Of a stretch of DNA of 64,000 nt, positions 43,283-52,394 are shown one piece after another. Both the position numbers and the translations under genes were made by a program. Position 1 is the stretch's first letter. Every line of letters starts with the position of its first letter. The notes beneath the pieces are model-generated. The model was not told where the DNA came from. It made no database searches and was given only the letters and a program-made list of their open reading frames with translations. The stretch comes from Lutimonas zeaxanthinifaciens (lineage in GTDB: Bacteria > Bacteroidota > Bacteroidia > Flavobacteriales > Flavobacteriaceae), in assembly GCF_030503675.1 (NCBI RefSeq), contig NZ_CP129964.1, forward strand, positions 2,170,001 through 2,234,000, read 5' to 3'.

Positions 43283-44137
43283 ATGAATTTTTTCGAATCC
43301 CATTTCTGGTACACAAAACGTCAAAGAAATGGGATTTTATTTTTACTCTTAACCCTGATCATCGTACTGGTTTCCATTGACATTCTTAATAACAGGGAGG
43401 AATTTGTTTATAATGAATATGAATTTGACCTGATTCAGCAAAAAATAGATTCACTGAAAAGATTAGAAACTCTAAAAACCGCATACAAAGAACACAAATT
43501 CAATCCAAACTATCTAACAGACTATAAGGCCTACAGATTAGGACTAACTAGTGAAGAAATTGACCGTCTGTTCCTTTTTAGAAAAAATGGAAACTTCGTA
43601 AATTCCAAGGAAGAATTTCAACAGGTAACCCGGGTCAGCGACAGTATACTCAATCATATCGCTCCTTTATTTTCCTTTCCTAAATGGGTGAGCAAACAAA
43701 AGACGGCAGTATCACAAAAAAGAAAATCAAGTTCGAAAACTATCGGTTTGAATCTGGTTTCGGTTGAGGATTTGATGGATATCAAAGGAATGGAATTTAA
43801 AATTGCCAAAAGAATACTTGCCTACAGAAAACGGCTGGGTGGCTATTCGTTGAGTAACCAATTATACGAAGTTTACGATTTAAGAAATGATCTTGTTCCG
43901 GTCATTCTTAAAAGGCATCCCTTACTTCATCCACCGAATATACCAAAAACGAATGTCAATCAGGCTACCTTCAAAGAAATCTTGTCTAACCCATACCTCG
44001 ACTATGGTTTGACAAAAAAGATTATGCAGCTGAAAGATGAACAATTAAGAATAAATGACCTTGAAGATCTTAAAAAAATAGACTCTTTCCCCTTGGAGAA
44101 TTTTGATAGAATAGCCTTATATTTGTGTGCTGAATAA
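43283..44137 (+). CDS. membrane-anchored helix-hairpin-helix (ComEA-like) protein
   Basis: 284 residues. A single transmembrane helix near residues 17-34 (GILFLLLTLIIVLVSI), then a charged region, then several HhH motifs of the ComEA type: VEDLMDIKGMEFKIAKRILAYRKRLGG (about 156-182), and two further degenerate copies down to the C-terminus (NVNQATFKEILSNPYLDYGL). HhH domains bind DNA without sequence specificity; ComEA-like ones bind DNA during uptake. Role inferred only; an exoplasmic DNA-binding protein fits the topology. Confidence 0.78.
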   Translation: MNFFESHFWYTKRQRNGILFLLLTLIIVLVSIDILNNREEFVYNEYEFDLIQQKIDSLKRLETLKTAYKEHKFNPNYLTDYKAYRLGLTSEEIDRLFLFRKNGNFVNSKEEFQQVTRVSDSILNHIAPLFSFPKWVSKQKTAVSQKRKSSSKTIGLNLVSVEDLMDIKGMEFKIAKRILAYRKRLGGYSLSNQLYEVYDLRNDLVPVILKRHPLLHPPNIPKTNVNQATFKEILSNPYLDYGLTKKIMQLKDEQLRINDLEDLKKIDSFPLENFDRIALYLCAE

Positions 44138-44147
44138 ATTGCGTACT

Positions 44148-45287
44148 ATGAATTTTGAAATGTCAGAGACGAGGAGGGCTATTGCCCACTCGATACGGGA
44201 ATTTTCCAAAAAACACATTAAGCCTTATATGATGGAATGGGACGAGAACCAGACCTTTCCAGAGGATCTTTTTCATCAGCTGGGAGAAATGGGTTATATG
44301 GGCGTATTGGTACCGGAAGAATATGGTGGAAGCGGGATGGATTACCATGAATATATTACCGTTATTGAGGAGATCTCTAAAGTAGATTCTTCAGTCGGAC
44401 TTTCCCTCGCGGCACACAATTCATTGTGCACCAATCATATTTTAGAGTTTGGAAATGAAGCTCAGAAACAAAAGTGGTTGCCTAAACTGGCTCACGGAGA
44501 ATGGATCGGCGCATGGGGGCTTACGGAACACAATACTGGTAGCGACGCCGGTGGCATGAGCACAACTGCAGTTGAGGATGGAGACTTCTATATCATCAAT
44601 GGCGCAAAGAATTTTATCACCCATGGAATTAGTGGAAACATAGCGGTAGTTATCGTCAGAACAGGTGAAAAAGGAGATTCTCGTGGAATGACCGCATTCG
44701 TTATAGAAAAAGGAACTCCCGGTTTTTCTTCGGGTAAGAAAGAGAATAAAATGGGTATGAGGGCTTCTGAAACAGCCGAACTTATTTTTGACAATTGCCG
44801 GGTTCACAAAGACAACATTCTTGGAGAGGTTGGAGAAGGCTTTATTCAATCCATGAAGGTACTCGATGGAGGGAGGATTTCTATAGGGGCACTTTCTCTT
44901 GGAATTGCAAAAGGGTCCTACGAAGCAGCGTTAAAATATGCCCAGGAAAGGGAACAATTTGGAAGGTCCATAAGCAAGTTTCAGGCAATCGGGTTTAAAC
45001 TCGCTGATATGGCTACTGAAATAGAAGCCTCAGAATTGTTATTGCACAAGGCCGCCCATGACAAAGCTAAAGGTGAAAAGATCACACAAATCGGGGCGAT
45101 GGCAAAAATGTACAGCTCTGAGGTTTGCGTCAAAATAGCGAATGAGGCCCTTCAAATTCATGGAGGATATGGATATACAAAAGATTTTCCTGTTGAAAAA
45201 TTCTACAGGGATGCTAAATTGTGTACTATAGGTGAAGGTACCACGGAAATACAAAAACTTGTTATTTCCAGAAACCTGCTCAAATAG
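44148..45287 (+). CDS. acyl-CoA dehydrogenase
   Basis: 379 residues from the chosen start. The flavin motif WGLTEHNTGSDAGGM (about 124-138), the SGKKENKMGMRAS block (about 198-210), the helix FGRSISKFQAIGFKLADMATE, and IGEGTTEIQKLVISR with the likely catalytic Glu define a short/branched-chain acyl-CoA dehydrogenase. It introduces a 2,3-double bond in acyl-CoA and passes electrons to ETF. The ATG at 44127 would overlap the HhH gene by 11 bp; the ATG at 44148, giving MNFEMSETRR, fits homologues better. Confidence 0.93.
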   Translation: MNFEMSETRRAIAHSIREFSKKHIKPYMMEWDENQTFPEDLFHQLGEMGYMGVLVPEEYGGSGMDYHEYITVIEEISKVDSSVGLSLAAHNSLCTNHILEFGNEAQKQKWLPKLAHGEWIGAWGLTEHNTGSDAGGMSTTAVEDGDFYIINGAKNFITHGISGNIAVVIVRTGEKGDSRGMTAFVIEKGTPGFSSGKKENKMGMRASETAELIFDNCRVHKDNILGEVGEGFIQSMKVLDGGRISIGALSLGIAKGSYEAALKYAQEREQFGRSISKFQAIGFKLADMATEIEASELLLHKAAHDKAKGEKITQIGAMAKMYSSEVCVKIANEALQIHGGYGYTKDFPVEKFYRDAKLCTIGEGTTEIQKLVISRNLLK

Positions 45288-45336
45288 AAGATAAAAGTTA
45301 GTAAGCCTTTATTTATAATATTTTAGGTCTACCCAT

Positions 45337-46761
45337 TTAACGTTGAAGGCCTATATCTTTAGCTTTTTTAAGCATATATTCATAAGCCTCATCGTAGTCG
45401 TTGGAAATTTCTCCTTCCAATATAGCTTCTTTTATGGCATCTTTAATGATTCCAATCTCCCTGCAGGGTTTCAAATTAAAAGTTTCCATGATCAGTTCAC
45501 CGGAAATCGGAGGTTGAAAATTTCTGACATGATCCCTCTCCTCTACTTCTTTTATTTTTTGACGTACCAGCTTAAAGTTATTAAGATATCTTTTTTCCTT
45601 TTTTGGATTCTTCGTAGTGATATCCGCCTCACAATGTGTCATCAAATCATCGAGGTCATCTCCAGCATCAAAAATCAATCTTCTTACTGCCGAATCAGTT
45701 ACATTCTCAGCCAGAATGACCGGCCTTGAACTCATCATGACGATCTTCTGAACATACTTCATTTTTTCATTTAATGGCATTTTTAAACGCTGAAAAATCT
45801 TCTTGACCATTTTTGAACCAACATATTCATGTCCGTGGAAGGTCCAACCAATTTTTTGATCAAATTTCTTGGTAGGAGCTTTACCAATATCATGCAATAA
45901 TGCAGCCCATCGTAACCATAACTTATCCGTCTTTTCAGAAATATTGTCAACCACTTGCAGGGTATGGTAAAAATTGTCCTTATGTTTTTGCCCCTTAATA
46001 CGCTCAACTCCATGTAATTCTGCAAGTTCAGGAAGAATGAATTGGAGTAAACCAGTTTCGAACAAAAGCTTTAACCCTATCGAAGGTTTGTCACTCAGCA
46101 TGATCTTATGAAGCTCATCCACCACTCTTTCTTCACTGATGATCCTGATCCTTTTTGCATTTTTGGAAATTGAATTCAATGATTTTTCTTCAATCTCAAA
46201 ACTCAATTGGCTTGAGAAACGTATAGCTCTCATCATTCTCAACGGATCATCGCTAAAAGTGATATCCGGATCAAGGGGGGTCCGTATTATTTTATTTTCG
46301 AGATCGGCAATTCCATCAAAGGGATCCAATAGGTTTCCATAATCACTTTTATTCAAACTCAAAGCCAGTGCATTTATCGTAAAATCCCTCCGGTTCTGAT
46401 CATCCTTCAAACTACCGCTGGCCACCATTGGATTTCGACTGTGTTCTACATAAGACTCTTTTCTTGCTCCAACAAACTCGATTTCAAGACCTTTATATTT
46501 CAACATGGCTGTTCCGTAGGTTTTAAAAACCTGAACCTTGGTTTTTACAGGAAGCAACTCGGCAACTTTGTGCGCCAGTTCAATTCCGCTTCCTACCGCT
46601 ACAACATCAATATCCTTCGATTTTGTTCGTTCCAGTAAAAAATCCCTGACATAACCCCCTATTACGTAGGTATCCAGCGAAAGGTCCTCAGCCGCTTTGG
46701 CGATATATTCAAAAGCCGGTAATGAAAGGGCTTTTTTGAAATCAGTATTAAAGTCTAGCAT
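45337..46761 (-). CDS. tRNA nucleotidyltransferase (CCA-adding/HD) family protein
   Basis: About 474 residues. Nucleotidyltransferase motif YVIGGYVRDFLLERTKSKDIDVV (about 32-54), the RRDFTINALAL block (about 125-135), DPLRMMRAIRFSSQL and an HD domain (WAALLHDIGKAP, FHGHEYVG). It adds or repairs the 3' CCA of tRNAs, and a separate poly(A) polymerase activity is possible in the family. The ATG at 46788 is rejected because it lies inside the Sua5 gene; the ATG at 46761 follows that stop after one base (TAACATG). Both tRNA genes in this window depend on such an enzyme. Confidence 0.9.
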   Translation of the reverse strand: MLDFNTDFKKALSLPAFEYIAKAAEDLSLDTYVIGGYVRDFLLERTKSKDIDVVAVGSGIELAHKVAELLPVKTKVQVFKTYGTAMLKYKGLEIEFVGARKESYVEHSRNPMVASGSLKDDQNRRDFTINALALSLNKSDYGNLLDPFDGIADLENKIIRTPLDPDITFSDDPLRMMRAIRFSSQLSFEIEEKSLNSISKNAKRIRIISEERVVDELHKIMLSDKPSIGLKLLFETGLLQFILPELAELHGVERIKGQKHKDNFYHTLQVVDNISEKTDKLWLRWAALLHDIGKAPTKKFDQKIGWTFHGHEYVGSKMVKKIFQRLKMPLNEKMKYVQKIVMMSSRPVILAENVTDSAVRRLIFDAGDDLDDLMTHCEADITTKNPKKEKRYLNNFKLVRQKIKEVEERDHVRNFQPPISGELIMETFNLKPCREIGIIKDAIKEAILEGEISNDYDEAYEYMLKKAKDIGLQR

Positions 46762-46762
46762 G

Positions 46763-47323
46763 TTATTTTCTAAGGAACTCGATCTCACCGAGATTATTTA
46801 ATCTGATAATCTGAGATGCAGTTTTTCTTGTTTCGGTTGCGGGCAAATTTACTATATAATCTGCTTTCTTCAAAAGCAAGGTGTCAATTTCATCAAAAGT
46901 AGCAGGAGATGGGCTCCCACTGAAATTAGCAGAGGTAGAAACGATTGGTTTTCCAAATTCTCGAATCAGGGCCCGGCAAAACTCATTCTGAACAATTCTG
47001 ATGGCAACGGTATTATCTGAGGCTACAACGTTGGAAGCCAGGCCAACAGGATCCTTGTAAATAACAGTGGTGGGTTTGGTGGCAGTCTCTAAAAATTTCT
47101 CTATTCTTTCAGGAATAGTAGCAATATATTTTTGAAGCATTTCCATTCCGTCAACAAGGATGATGAGACTCTTGCTATCAGGCCTGTTTTTAATCTTATA
47201 AATCTTTTCAACTGCTTCAGCATTGGTTGCATCACAGCCAAGTCCATAAATCGTATCCGTGGGATAAATAATCGTACCTTTATCCGCTAGTATCTCCAGG
47301 GCGTTTTTAATTTTTGTTCTCAT
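46763..47323 (-). CDS. tsaC: L-threonylcarbamoyladenylate synthase (YrdC/Sua5 family)
   Basis: 186 residues, a single YrdC domain: GTIIYPTDTIYGLGCDATN (about 16-34), KIKNRPDSKSLIILV (about 44-58), and PIVSTSANFSGSPSPAT near 131-147. It makes threonylcarbamoyl-AMP from Thr, bicarbonate and ATP for the t6A modification at tRNA position 37. It is the middle gene of a minus-strand group: its ATG shares one base with the ATP-grasp gene stop (TAATG) and its own stop is 1 bp before the CCA-enzyme start. Confidence 0.93.
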   Translation of the reverse strand: MRTKIKNALEILADKGTIIYPTDTIYGLGCDATNAEAVEKIYKIKNRPDSKSLIILVDGMEMLQKYIATIPERIEKFLETATKPTTVIYKDPVGLASNVVASDNTVAIRIVQNEFCRALIREFGKPIVSTSANFSGSPSPATFDEIDTLLLKKADYIVNLPATETRKTASQIIRLNNLGEIEFLRK

Positions 47324-48174
47324 TACAAATTCACAATTTCATTTGATCCCTTTGGCAATTCAGGGAGAACCAAATAATTGGCTACTTTTTGATTAAAATC
47401 TTCCGGGTAAAAATTCTTTCGTGCATCGGATGGATAAAATGTTAATTCTCCAAAAAAAACTTTTCCATCAACTTCATATAGGTCAACGCGAACAAAGGGA
47501 AGCTTTTCAGATAAAATTGACGCAAGCTCTATCATCTGCTTTAATTTTTCTGGCTTTCTGATTTCTCCAGGATAATTCTTCATATCCTGACTTGTCACTT
47601 CCATTTTCTTCCAGTTCAGATCATAATGAGCAAGACATTTGTTTCCTAAATGCCACTTATGAACCTGTATAAATTTGGCTGACCCGTTAAAACAAAATAG
47701 TTTAAAATCCAATAACTCTCCATTTTTATCCTCCATATACTTTTCAATTACCAATCTGGGCTTGACATTTTTATAAGCCCACTCCTGTCCCGAATGAAAA
47801 TAAAGGTTTTTCCGCTTCCACTTCCAAACATTGAATTTCAATTTTCTTTTATTCAACGTTTCCTTGTCTTTAACAATCATATGCATGTTTGAACCATGGG
47901 TTCCTTTAACAACAAAACGATCCGGAAGTTTTTCAAAATTTATCGTTTCAAAATCAGAACAAACCTGATACAATTTATTCAAAAACTTTTCTCCAATTCG
48001 CTCCTTAACGTATTCCCTGACCGCATATTTATCCACAAGTTGATTCAGTATGGGAGGATGAAAATATACCTTTAACCACTGGAGCTTTTCAACGTATTTC
48101 CCGGGATTGTCAAGATCAAGTTTTTCGCCATGATAGTATTCGTAATATATTTTGGCATAGAAATCCATAGGCAA
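47323..48174 (-). CDS. TupA-like ATP-grasp protein
   Basis: 283 residues. FVVKGTHGSNMHMIVKDK (about 106-123), a charged WKWKRK stretch, PRLVIEKYMEDKNGE (about 149-163), DFKLFCFNG and LPFVRVDLYEVDGKVFFGELTFYPSDA (about 222-250) follow the TupA ATP-grasp pattern seen in teichuronopeptide and exopolysaccharide clusters. It likely ligates an amino acid or similar group to a surface glycan. It is divergent from a GT2 gene, which supports a surface-polysaccharide context, but its co-transcription with tsaC is accidental in function. Confidence 0.84.
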   Translation of the reverse strand: MPMDFYAKIYYEYYHGEKLDLDNPGKYVEKLQWLKVYFHPPILNQLVDKYAVREYVKERIGEKFLNKLYQVCSDFETINFEKLPDRFVVKGTHGSNMHMIVKDKETLNKRKLKFNVWKWKRKNLYFHSGQEWAYKNVKPRLVIEKYMEDKNGELLDFKLFCFNGSAKFIQVHKWHLGNKCLAHYDLNWKKMEVTSQDMKNYPGEIRKPEKLKQMIELASILSEKLPFVRVDLYEVDGKVFFGELTFYPSDARKNFYPEDFNQKVANYLVLPELPKGSNEIVNL

Positions 48175-48229
48175 ATGCCTGTTTTTTTTATTAGCCCATA
48201 TAGAATTTTCTTCACCGGATTCATAGTTG

Positions 48230-48237
48230 TAACTTTG
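48230..48237 (+). promoter_or_regulatory. putative -7 element upstream of the GT2 gene
   Basis: TAACTTTG, 50 bp before the ATG at 48288. The same octamer appears at 32812 and 37870, and on the minus strand at 7706-7713. Confidence 0.38.
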
Positions 48238-48287
48238 CAGTACAAATAAAGGAAATTATTTCTATCTCCTTCTTTGTTAAATACAAT

Positions 48288-49103
48288 ATGGAAATTTCAA
48301 TTATAATAAGTACCTATAATGCCACAAAATGGTTAGAAAAAGTTCTTTGGGGTTATCACAACCAAATATTTAAAGATTTTGAAATGGTCATAGCTGATGA
48401 TGGCTCGGGTCCTGAAACAAAGGAGTTAATTGATTCCATGGCTAAAAACGTATTTTATCCCATTAAACATGTTTGGCAGGAGGATGAAGGTTTTCAAAAA
48501 TCCCGAATTCTGAACAAAGCGCTAATGGCCTGTTCAGCGGATTATATCGTCATGAGTGATGGTGATTGTATTCCAAGAAATGATTTTCTTCAGGTGCATC
48601 AGGATAATAAAGAAGCGGGGCATTTTATTTCAGGAGGGTATTTTAAACTTCCCATGGATATTTCTAAAATGATAACGAAAGAAGATATTATATCCGGAAA
48701 CTGTTTCAATAAAACCTGGCTTAAGGAAAGAGGCTTGAAAAAGTCGTTTAAGAACAATAAGTTGACAACTAAAAAGGCCAAAGCAGCGTTTATGAATAAA
48801 ATTACTACCACCAATTCCACCTGGAATGGTCACAATTCTTCCGGCTGGAAAAAGGATATTTTTAAGGTTAACGGATTTGATGAACGAATGCAATACGGAG
48901 GTCAGGACAGAGAACTTGGTGAGCGAATGATGAACCTTGGAATCAAGGGCAAACAATTCAGATACAGCGCAATTTGTCTGCATCTAGACCATAAAAGGGG
49001 CTATAAAACACCCGAATCGATTCAAAAAAATCTGGACATACGATCAAAAGTGAAAAAGGATAACATCAAGTATACACCTTTCGGAATCGTAAAAGAAAAT
49101 TGA
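48288..49103 (+). CDS. GT2 family glycosyltransferase with galactosyltransferase-type C-terminus
   Basis: 271 residues, GT-A fold: EISIIISTYNATKWLEKVL (about 2-20), ADDGSGPETKE, the metal-binding SDGDCIPRNDF (about 89-99), and a C-terminal block NGFDERMQYGGQDRELGERM (about 197-216) like the Glyco_transf_7C acceptor loop. It transfers an activated sugar onto a glycan or lipid acceptor at the cytoplasmic side. Substrate unknown. Divergent from the TupA-like gene, pointing to cell-surface polysaccharide work. Converges on dapD with 4 bp between stops. Confidence 0.88.
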   Translation: MEISIIISTYNATKWLEKVLWGYHNQIFKDFEMVIADDGSGPETKELIDSMAKNVFYPIKHVWQEDEGFQKSRILNKALMACSADYIVMSDGDCIPRNDFLQVHQDNKEAGHFISGGYFKLPMDISKMITKEDIISGNCFNKTWLKERGLKKSFKNNKLTTKKAKAAFMNKITTTNSTWNGHNSSGWKKDIFKVNGFDERMQYGGQDRELGERMMNLGIKGKQFRYSAICLHLDHKRGYKTPESIQKNLDIRSKVKKDNIKYTPFGIVKEN

Positions 49104-49107
49104 TTCG

Positions 49108-49923
49108 CTAAACAGCTACGTTATACTCTCGAAGTGCGTCATTCAAAGAGGTTTTTTTGTTGGTAGATTCCTTTCTTTTTCCGATGATCAAGGCACACGG
49201 AACCTGATAATCTCCAGCTTTAAAAGTCTTGGTATAACTTCCCGGAATAACAACCGATCTGGCAGGAACTCTTCCTCTCATTTCAACAGGTTCATCTCCT
49301 GTAACATCAATGATTTTGGTGCTCATGGTGAGTACGACGTTGGCTCCAAGAACAGCCTCCTTTTCAACTCTCACACCTTCTACAACAATGCATCTTGAAC
49401 CAACAAAAACACCATCTTCGATAATCACAGGTGCAGCCTGGAGAGGTTCAAGCACCCCTCCGATACCCACTCCACCGCTGAGATGTACATTCTTACCGAT
49501 CTGAGCACAACTACCAACGGTAGCCCAGGTATCAACCATAGTACCTTCGTCTACGTAGGCTCCAATATTAACATAACTCGGCATTAGGATTGTACCTGAA
49601 GATATAAACGACCCATGTCGGGCTACTGCATGAGGAACTACCCGAATACCCTTTTCTTTATATCCTTTTTTCAATGGGATCTTATCGTGATATTCAAAAA
49701 TACCGGCCTCCAGGGTTTCCATCTTCTGAATCGGAAAGTAAAGCACAACCGCCTTTTTCACCCATTCGTTGACCTGCCATCCATTTTCAACGGGCTCGGC
49801 AACTCTTAAGGATCCACCGTCGAGCAAGTCGATAACTTTTTTGATGGCATCCTGTACTTCAGGTTTAGCTAAATCTTCCCTGTTATCCCAGGCTTTTTCT
49901 ATAATATCGCGTAATTCTTTCAT
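49108..49923 (-). CDS. dapD: 2,3,4,5-tetrahydropyridine-2,6-dicarboxylate N-succinyltransferase
   Basis: 271 residues from the chosen start, a left-handed beta-helix of hexapeptide repeats in the middle (VNIGAYVDEGTMVDTWATVG, CAQIGKNVHLSGGVGIGG). VVPHAVARHGSFI and the C-terminal YQVPCALIIGKR are typical of DapD. It succinylates tetrahydrodipicolinate in the lysine/diaminopimelate pathway. An ATG 51 bp upstream (49974) would add a hydrophobic Phe/Leu-rich tail unlike the family, so the ATG at 49923 is used. TATATTTG on the minus strand (49943-49950) precedes it by 20 bp. Confidence 0.95.
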   Translation of the reverse strand: MKELRDIIEKAWDNREDLAKPEVQDAIKKVIDLLDGGSLRVAEPVENGWQVNEWVKKAVVLYFPIQKMETLEAGIFEYHDKIPLKKGYKEKGIRVVPHAVARHGSFISSGTILMPSYVNIGAYVDEGTMVDTWATVGSCAQIGKNVHLSGGVGIGGVLEPLQAAPVIIEDGVFVGSRCIVVEGVRVEKEAVLGANVVLTMSTKIIDVTGDEPVEMRGRVPARSVVIPGSYTKTFKAGDYQVPCALIIGKRKESTNKKTSLNDALREYNVAV

Positions 49924-49942
49924 AAGGTTCAAAAATAAGAGG

Positions 49943-49950
49943 CAAATATA
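49943..49950 (-). promoter_or_regulatory. putative -7 element of dapD
   Basis: TATATTTG on the minus strand, 20 bp before the dapD ATG; a second TAnnTTTG match (TATTTTTG) lies at 49930-49937. Confidence 0.4.
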
Positions 49951-50006
49951 AAAAGCATGAAATAAAAAATCCATTTTTTTTATATTCTTTTAATTCAAAA
50001 AAGAGG

Positions 50007-50014
50007 TAAATTTG
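50007..50014 (+). promoter_or_regulatory. putative -7 element of the ruvX-def operon
   Basis: TAAATTTG ends 14 bp before the ruvX ATG, implying a leader of only about 8 nt. Confidence 0.4.
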
Positions 50015-50028
50015 CAAAAATTCAAAAT

Positions 50029-50439
50029 ATGTCAAGAATTCTGGCACTGGACTATGGCGAGAAAAGAATTGGAATTGCTGTGACCGATGAATTAAAAATC
50101 ATTGCATCAGGACTGACAACTGTTAAGACTATTGATATATTTAATTTTTTGGACCAGTATCTTGAGACGGAAAAGGTTGAATTGATTTTAGTCGGGGAGC
50201 CTAAACAAATGAACAATAAGCCCTCGGAAAGCGAAAAATTAATTGCTCCTTTTCTCAAAAATCTGAGAAGTCGTTATAAGAAAATACCGGTCAAACGAGT
50301 TGATGAACGATTTACATCTAAAATGGCTTTTCAAACCATGATAGATGGTGGATTGAAAAAAAAACAAAGAAAAAACAAGGCATTGATTGATGAAATCAGC
50401 GCCACAATTATACTACAGTCTTATCTGTACAATAACTAA
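50029..50439 (+). CDS. ruvX: putative pre-16S rRNA nuclease / Holliday junction resolvase RuvX (YqgF)
   Basis: 136 residues, RNase H-like fold: ILALDYGEKRIGIAVTDE at the N-terminus with the catalytic Asp7, VELILVGEPKQMN in the middle (usually VGLP), VDERFTSKMA (about 95-104), and KKKQRKNKALIDEISATIIL at the C-terminus. The family processes 16S rRNA ends and has been called a resolvase. First gene of a plus-strand run ruvX-def-DUF5606-mazG with 9-10 bp gaps. Cytoplasmic. Confidence 0.91.
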   Translation: MSRILALDYGEKRIGIAVTDELKIIASGLTTVKTIDIFNFLDQYLETEKVELILVGEPKQMNNKPSESEKLIAPFLKNLRSRYKKIPVKRVDERFTSKMAFQTMIDGGLKKKQRKNKALIDEISATIILQSYLYNN

Positions 50440-50448
50440 GTTAGAATT

Positions 50449-51033
50449 ATGGTATTACCTATAGTTGCTTACGGAGATCCCGTCCTTAGAAAAGTTGGAA
50501 AAGAAATCACTCAGGAGTATCCCAACCTCGATGAGTTAATTGTCAATATGCAGGAGACCATGAAAAACGCGCAGGGAGTAGGACTGGCGGCACCTCAAAT
50601 TGGCAGGGACATACGATTATTTTTGATCGATGCTTCTCCTTTTGCAGAAAGTGATGAATTGGATGAGGAGGAAAAAGCATTTCTTAAGACTTTCAAGAAA
50701 ACCTTTATCAATGCTCAGATCATAGAGGAAGAAGGGGAAGAATGGGCATTTAGCGAAGGATGTTTAAGTATCCCAAACATCAACGAGGATGTTTACAGAA
50801 ATGAAACGATCACTATTGAGTACCAAGATGAAAATTTTAACAATAAAAAGGAAACACTTTCGGGGCTGGCGGCACGTATCTTTCAACATGAGTATGATCA
50901 CATCGAAGGGATTTTATTTACTGACAAATTATCATCCCTGAAGAAAAGACTCCTTAAAAAGAAATTAGAAAATATATCCAAGGGGAAAGTGGATGTAGAC
51001 TACAGAATGAGGTTCCCTAATCTTAAAAAATAA
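50449..51033 (+). CDS. def: peptide deformylase
   Basis: 194 residues. The three deformylase motifs are intact: GVGLAAPQIG (about 44-53), EGCLSIP (about 103-109, metal-binding Cys) and QHEYDHIEG (about 144-152, HExxDH-type metal site). It removes the N-formyl group of nascent proteins. There is a long acidic insertion between motifs 1 and 2 (ESDELDEEEKAF), as in Bacteroidota type enzymes. Confidence 0.95.
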   Translation: MVLPIVAYGDPVLRKVGKEITQEYPNLDELIVNMQETMKNAQGVGLAAPQIGRDIRLFLIDASPFAESDELDEEEKAFLKTFKKTFINAQIIEEEGEEWAFSEGCLSIPNINEDVYRNETITIEYQDENFNNKKETLSGLAARIFQHEYDHIEGILFTDKLSSLKKRLLKKKLENISKGKVDVDYRMRFPNLKK

Positions 51034-51043
51034 AAATGAACAT

Positions 51044-51472
51044 ATGACATTAGAAAAAGTAATCGCAATTTCAGGAAAACCCGGACTGTTCGAGATCATT
51101 TCTCAATCAAAATCAGGAGTAATCGTAGAATCATTAGCCGATAAAAAAAGATTTCCTGTTAATTCTTTACACAATATCAGCACCTTAAATGATATAGCAA
51201 TTTATACCTATGAAGAAGAGATTCCGTTAAAACAGGTGTTTTGCTCCATATTCGACAAGGAAGAAGGAAAGGAATCAATCAATCCTAAATCCTCTAAAAA
51301 TGAATTACTAAATTATTTTAGCGAGGTGTTACCAGATTTTGATCAGGAAAGAGTGTATGCCTCCAATATTAAAAAAGTACTGGCATGGTATAATTCTCTC
51401 GTTGCCGCTAATTTCGATTTTACGGGACTCAAAGCGGAATTGGAGCAGGAAAAAACTGAAGAAGAATCTTAA
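51044..51472 (+). CDS. DUF5606 domain protein
   Basis: 142 residues. The N-terminus LEKVIAISGKPGLFEIISQSKSGVIVESL and the KRFPVNSLHNISTLNDIAIYT block form a small SH3-like barrel, followed by a helical acidic tail (KKVLAWYNSLVAANFDF). This is the DUF5606 family, conserved in Bacteroidota next to def and ruvX, with no known function. Cytoplasmic, no signal. Ten bp lie between it and def; 9 bp to mazG. The gene order suggests a link to translation or housekeeping. Confidence 0.85.
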   Translation: MTLEKVIAISGKPGLFEIISQSKSGVIVESLADKKRFPVNSLHNISTLNDIAIYTYEEEIPLKQVFCSIFDKEEGKESINPKSSKNELLNYFSEVLPDFDQERVYASNIKKVLAWYNSLVAANFDFTGLKAELEQEKTEEES

Positions 51473-51481
51473 CATCCGCCG

Positions 51482-52261
51482 ATGACTCAAAGAGAAATGC
51501 AATTGAAAGCCTTTGGTGACCTATTGGACATCATGGATGAATTAAGAGAAAAATGCCCGTGGGACAGAAAACAGACCATGGAATCTTTGCGTCATCTTAC
51601 TATTGAAGAAACCTATGAACTTGCAGATGCAATTCTCGATAAGGACTATCAGGAAGTATCCAAGGAATTAGGAGATTTAATGCTTCATATTGTCTTTTAT
51701 GCCAAAATAGGGTCTGAGTCAAATGATTTCAACATATTGGATGTAATTAAGGGAATCAATCAAAAACTGATCGACAGGCATCCTCATGTATTCGGAGATG
51801 TTGTGGCCGAAACAGATGAGGAAGTAGCCAAAAACTGGGAGCAGCTCAAACTTAAGGAAGGGAAAAAATCAATATTGGAAGGGGTGCCCAAGTCCTTGCC
51901 TGCTTTAGTAAAAGCAAGCAGAATACAAGACAAGGCAGCAAGTGCGGGGTTTGACTGGGACAGGTCAGAACAGGTTTTTGAAAAGGTACAGGAAGAAATA
52001 GAGGAACTTTACACAGAGGTTCAGAAAAAGGATACTTCGAAAATTGAAGCAGAATTTGGTGACGTTCTGTTCTCCTTGATCAACTATGCCCGATTTATAG
52101 ATGTGGATCCTGAAAGTGCTTTGGAAAGGACCAATAAAAAATTCATTAAACGATTCCAGTATCTCGAAAAAGAGGTCTCAAGGGAAGGTAAAGACCTTCG
52201 AAAATTAAGCCTTGAAGAAATGGATGTTTACTGGGACAGGTCTAAAGCCTATTTCAAATAA
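51482..52261 (+). CDS. mazG: nucleoside triphosphate pyrophosphohydrolase MazG
   Basis: 259 residues with two MazG modules. The first has CPWDRKQTMESLRHLTIEETYELADAI (about 25-51) with the EExxE metal ligands, then ELGDLMLHIVFYA; the second has EEIEELYTEV (about 175-184) and EFGDVLFSLINYARF. It hydrolyses non-canonical NTPs (and other NTPs) to NMP and pyrophosphate in nucleotide-pool sanitation. Last gene of the ruvX-def-DUF5606-mazG run, followed by a 133-bp gap. Confidence 0.94.
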   Translation: MTQREMQLKAFGDLLDIMDELREKCPWDRKQTMESLRHLTIEETYELADAILDKDYQEVSKELGDLMLHIVFYAKIGSESNDFNILDVIKGINQKLIDRHPHVFGDVVAETDEEVAKNWEQLKLKEGKKSILEGVPKSLPALVKASRIQDKAASAGFDWDRSEQVFEKVQEEIEELYTEVQKKDTSKIEAEFGDVLFSLINYARFIDVDPESALERTNKKFIKRFQYLEKEVSREGKDLRKLSLEEMDVYWDRSKAYFK

Positions 52262-52394
52262 TTATTTCAAGGAGAAAGCCTGATAGAAATGTAATTATTT
52301 TATAGATGATTGCATCTCGCATACTTCTGATTTTGTTTTGGAATTCAATAATAAATATCACTAACTTTATTGACTTCAAATCAAATAATTCAAA

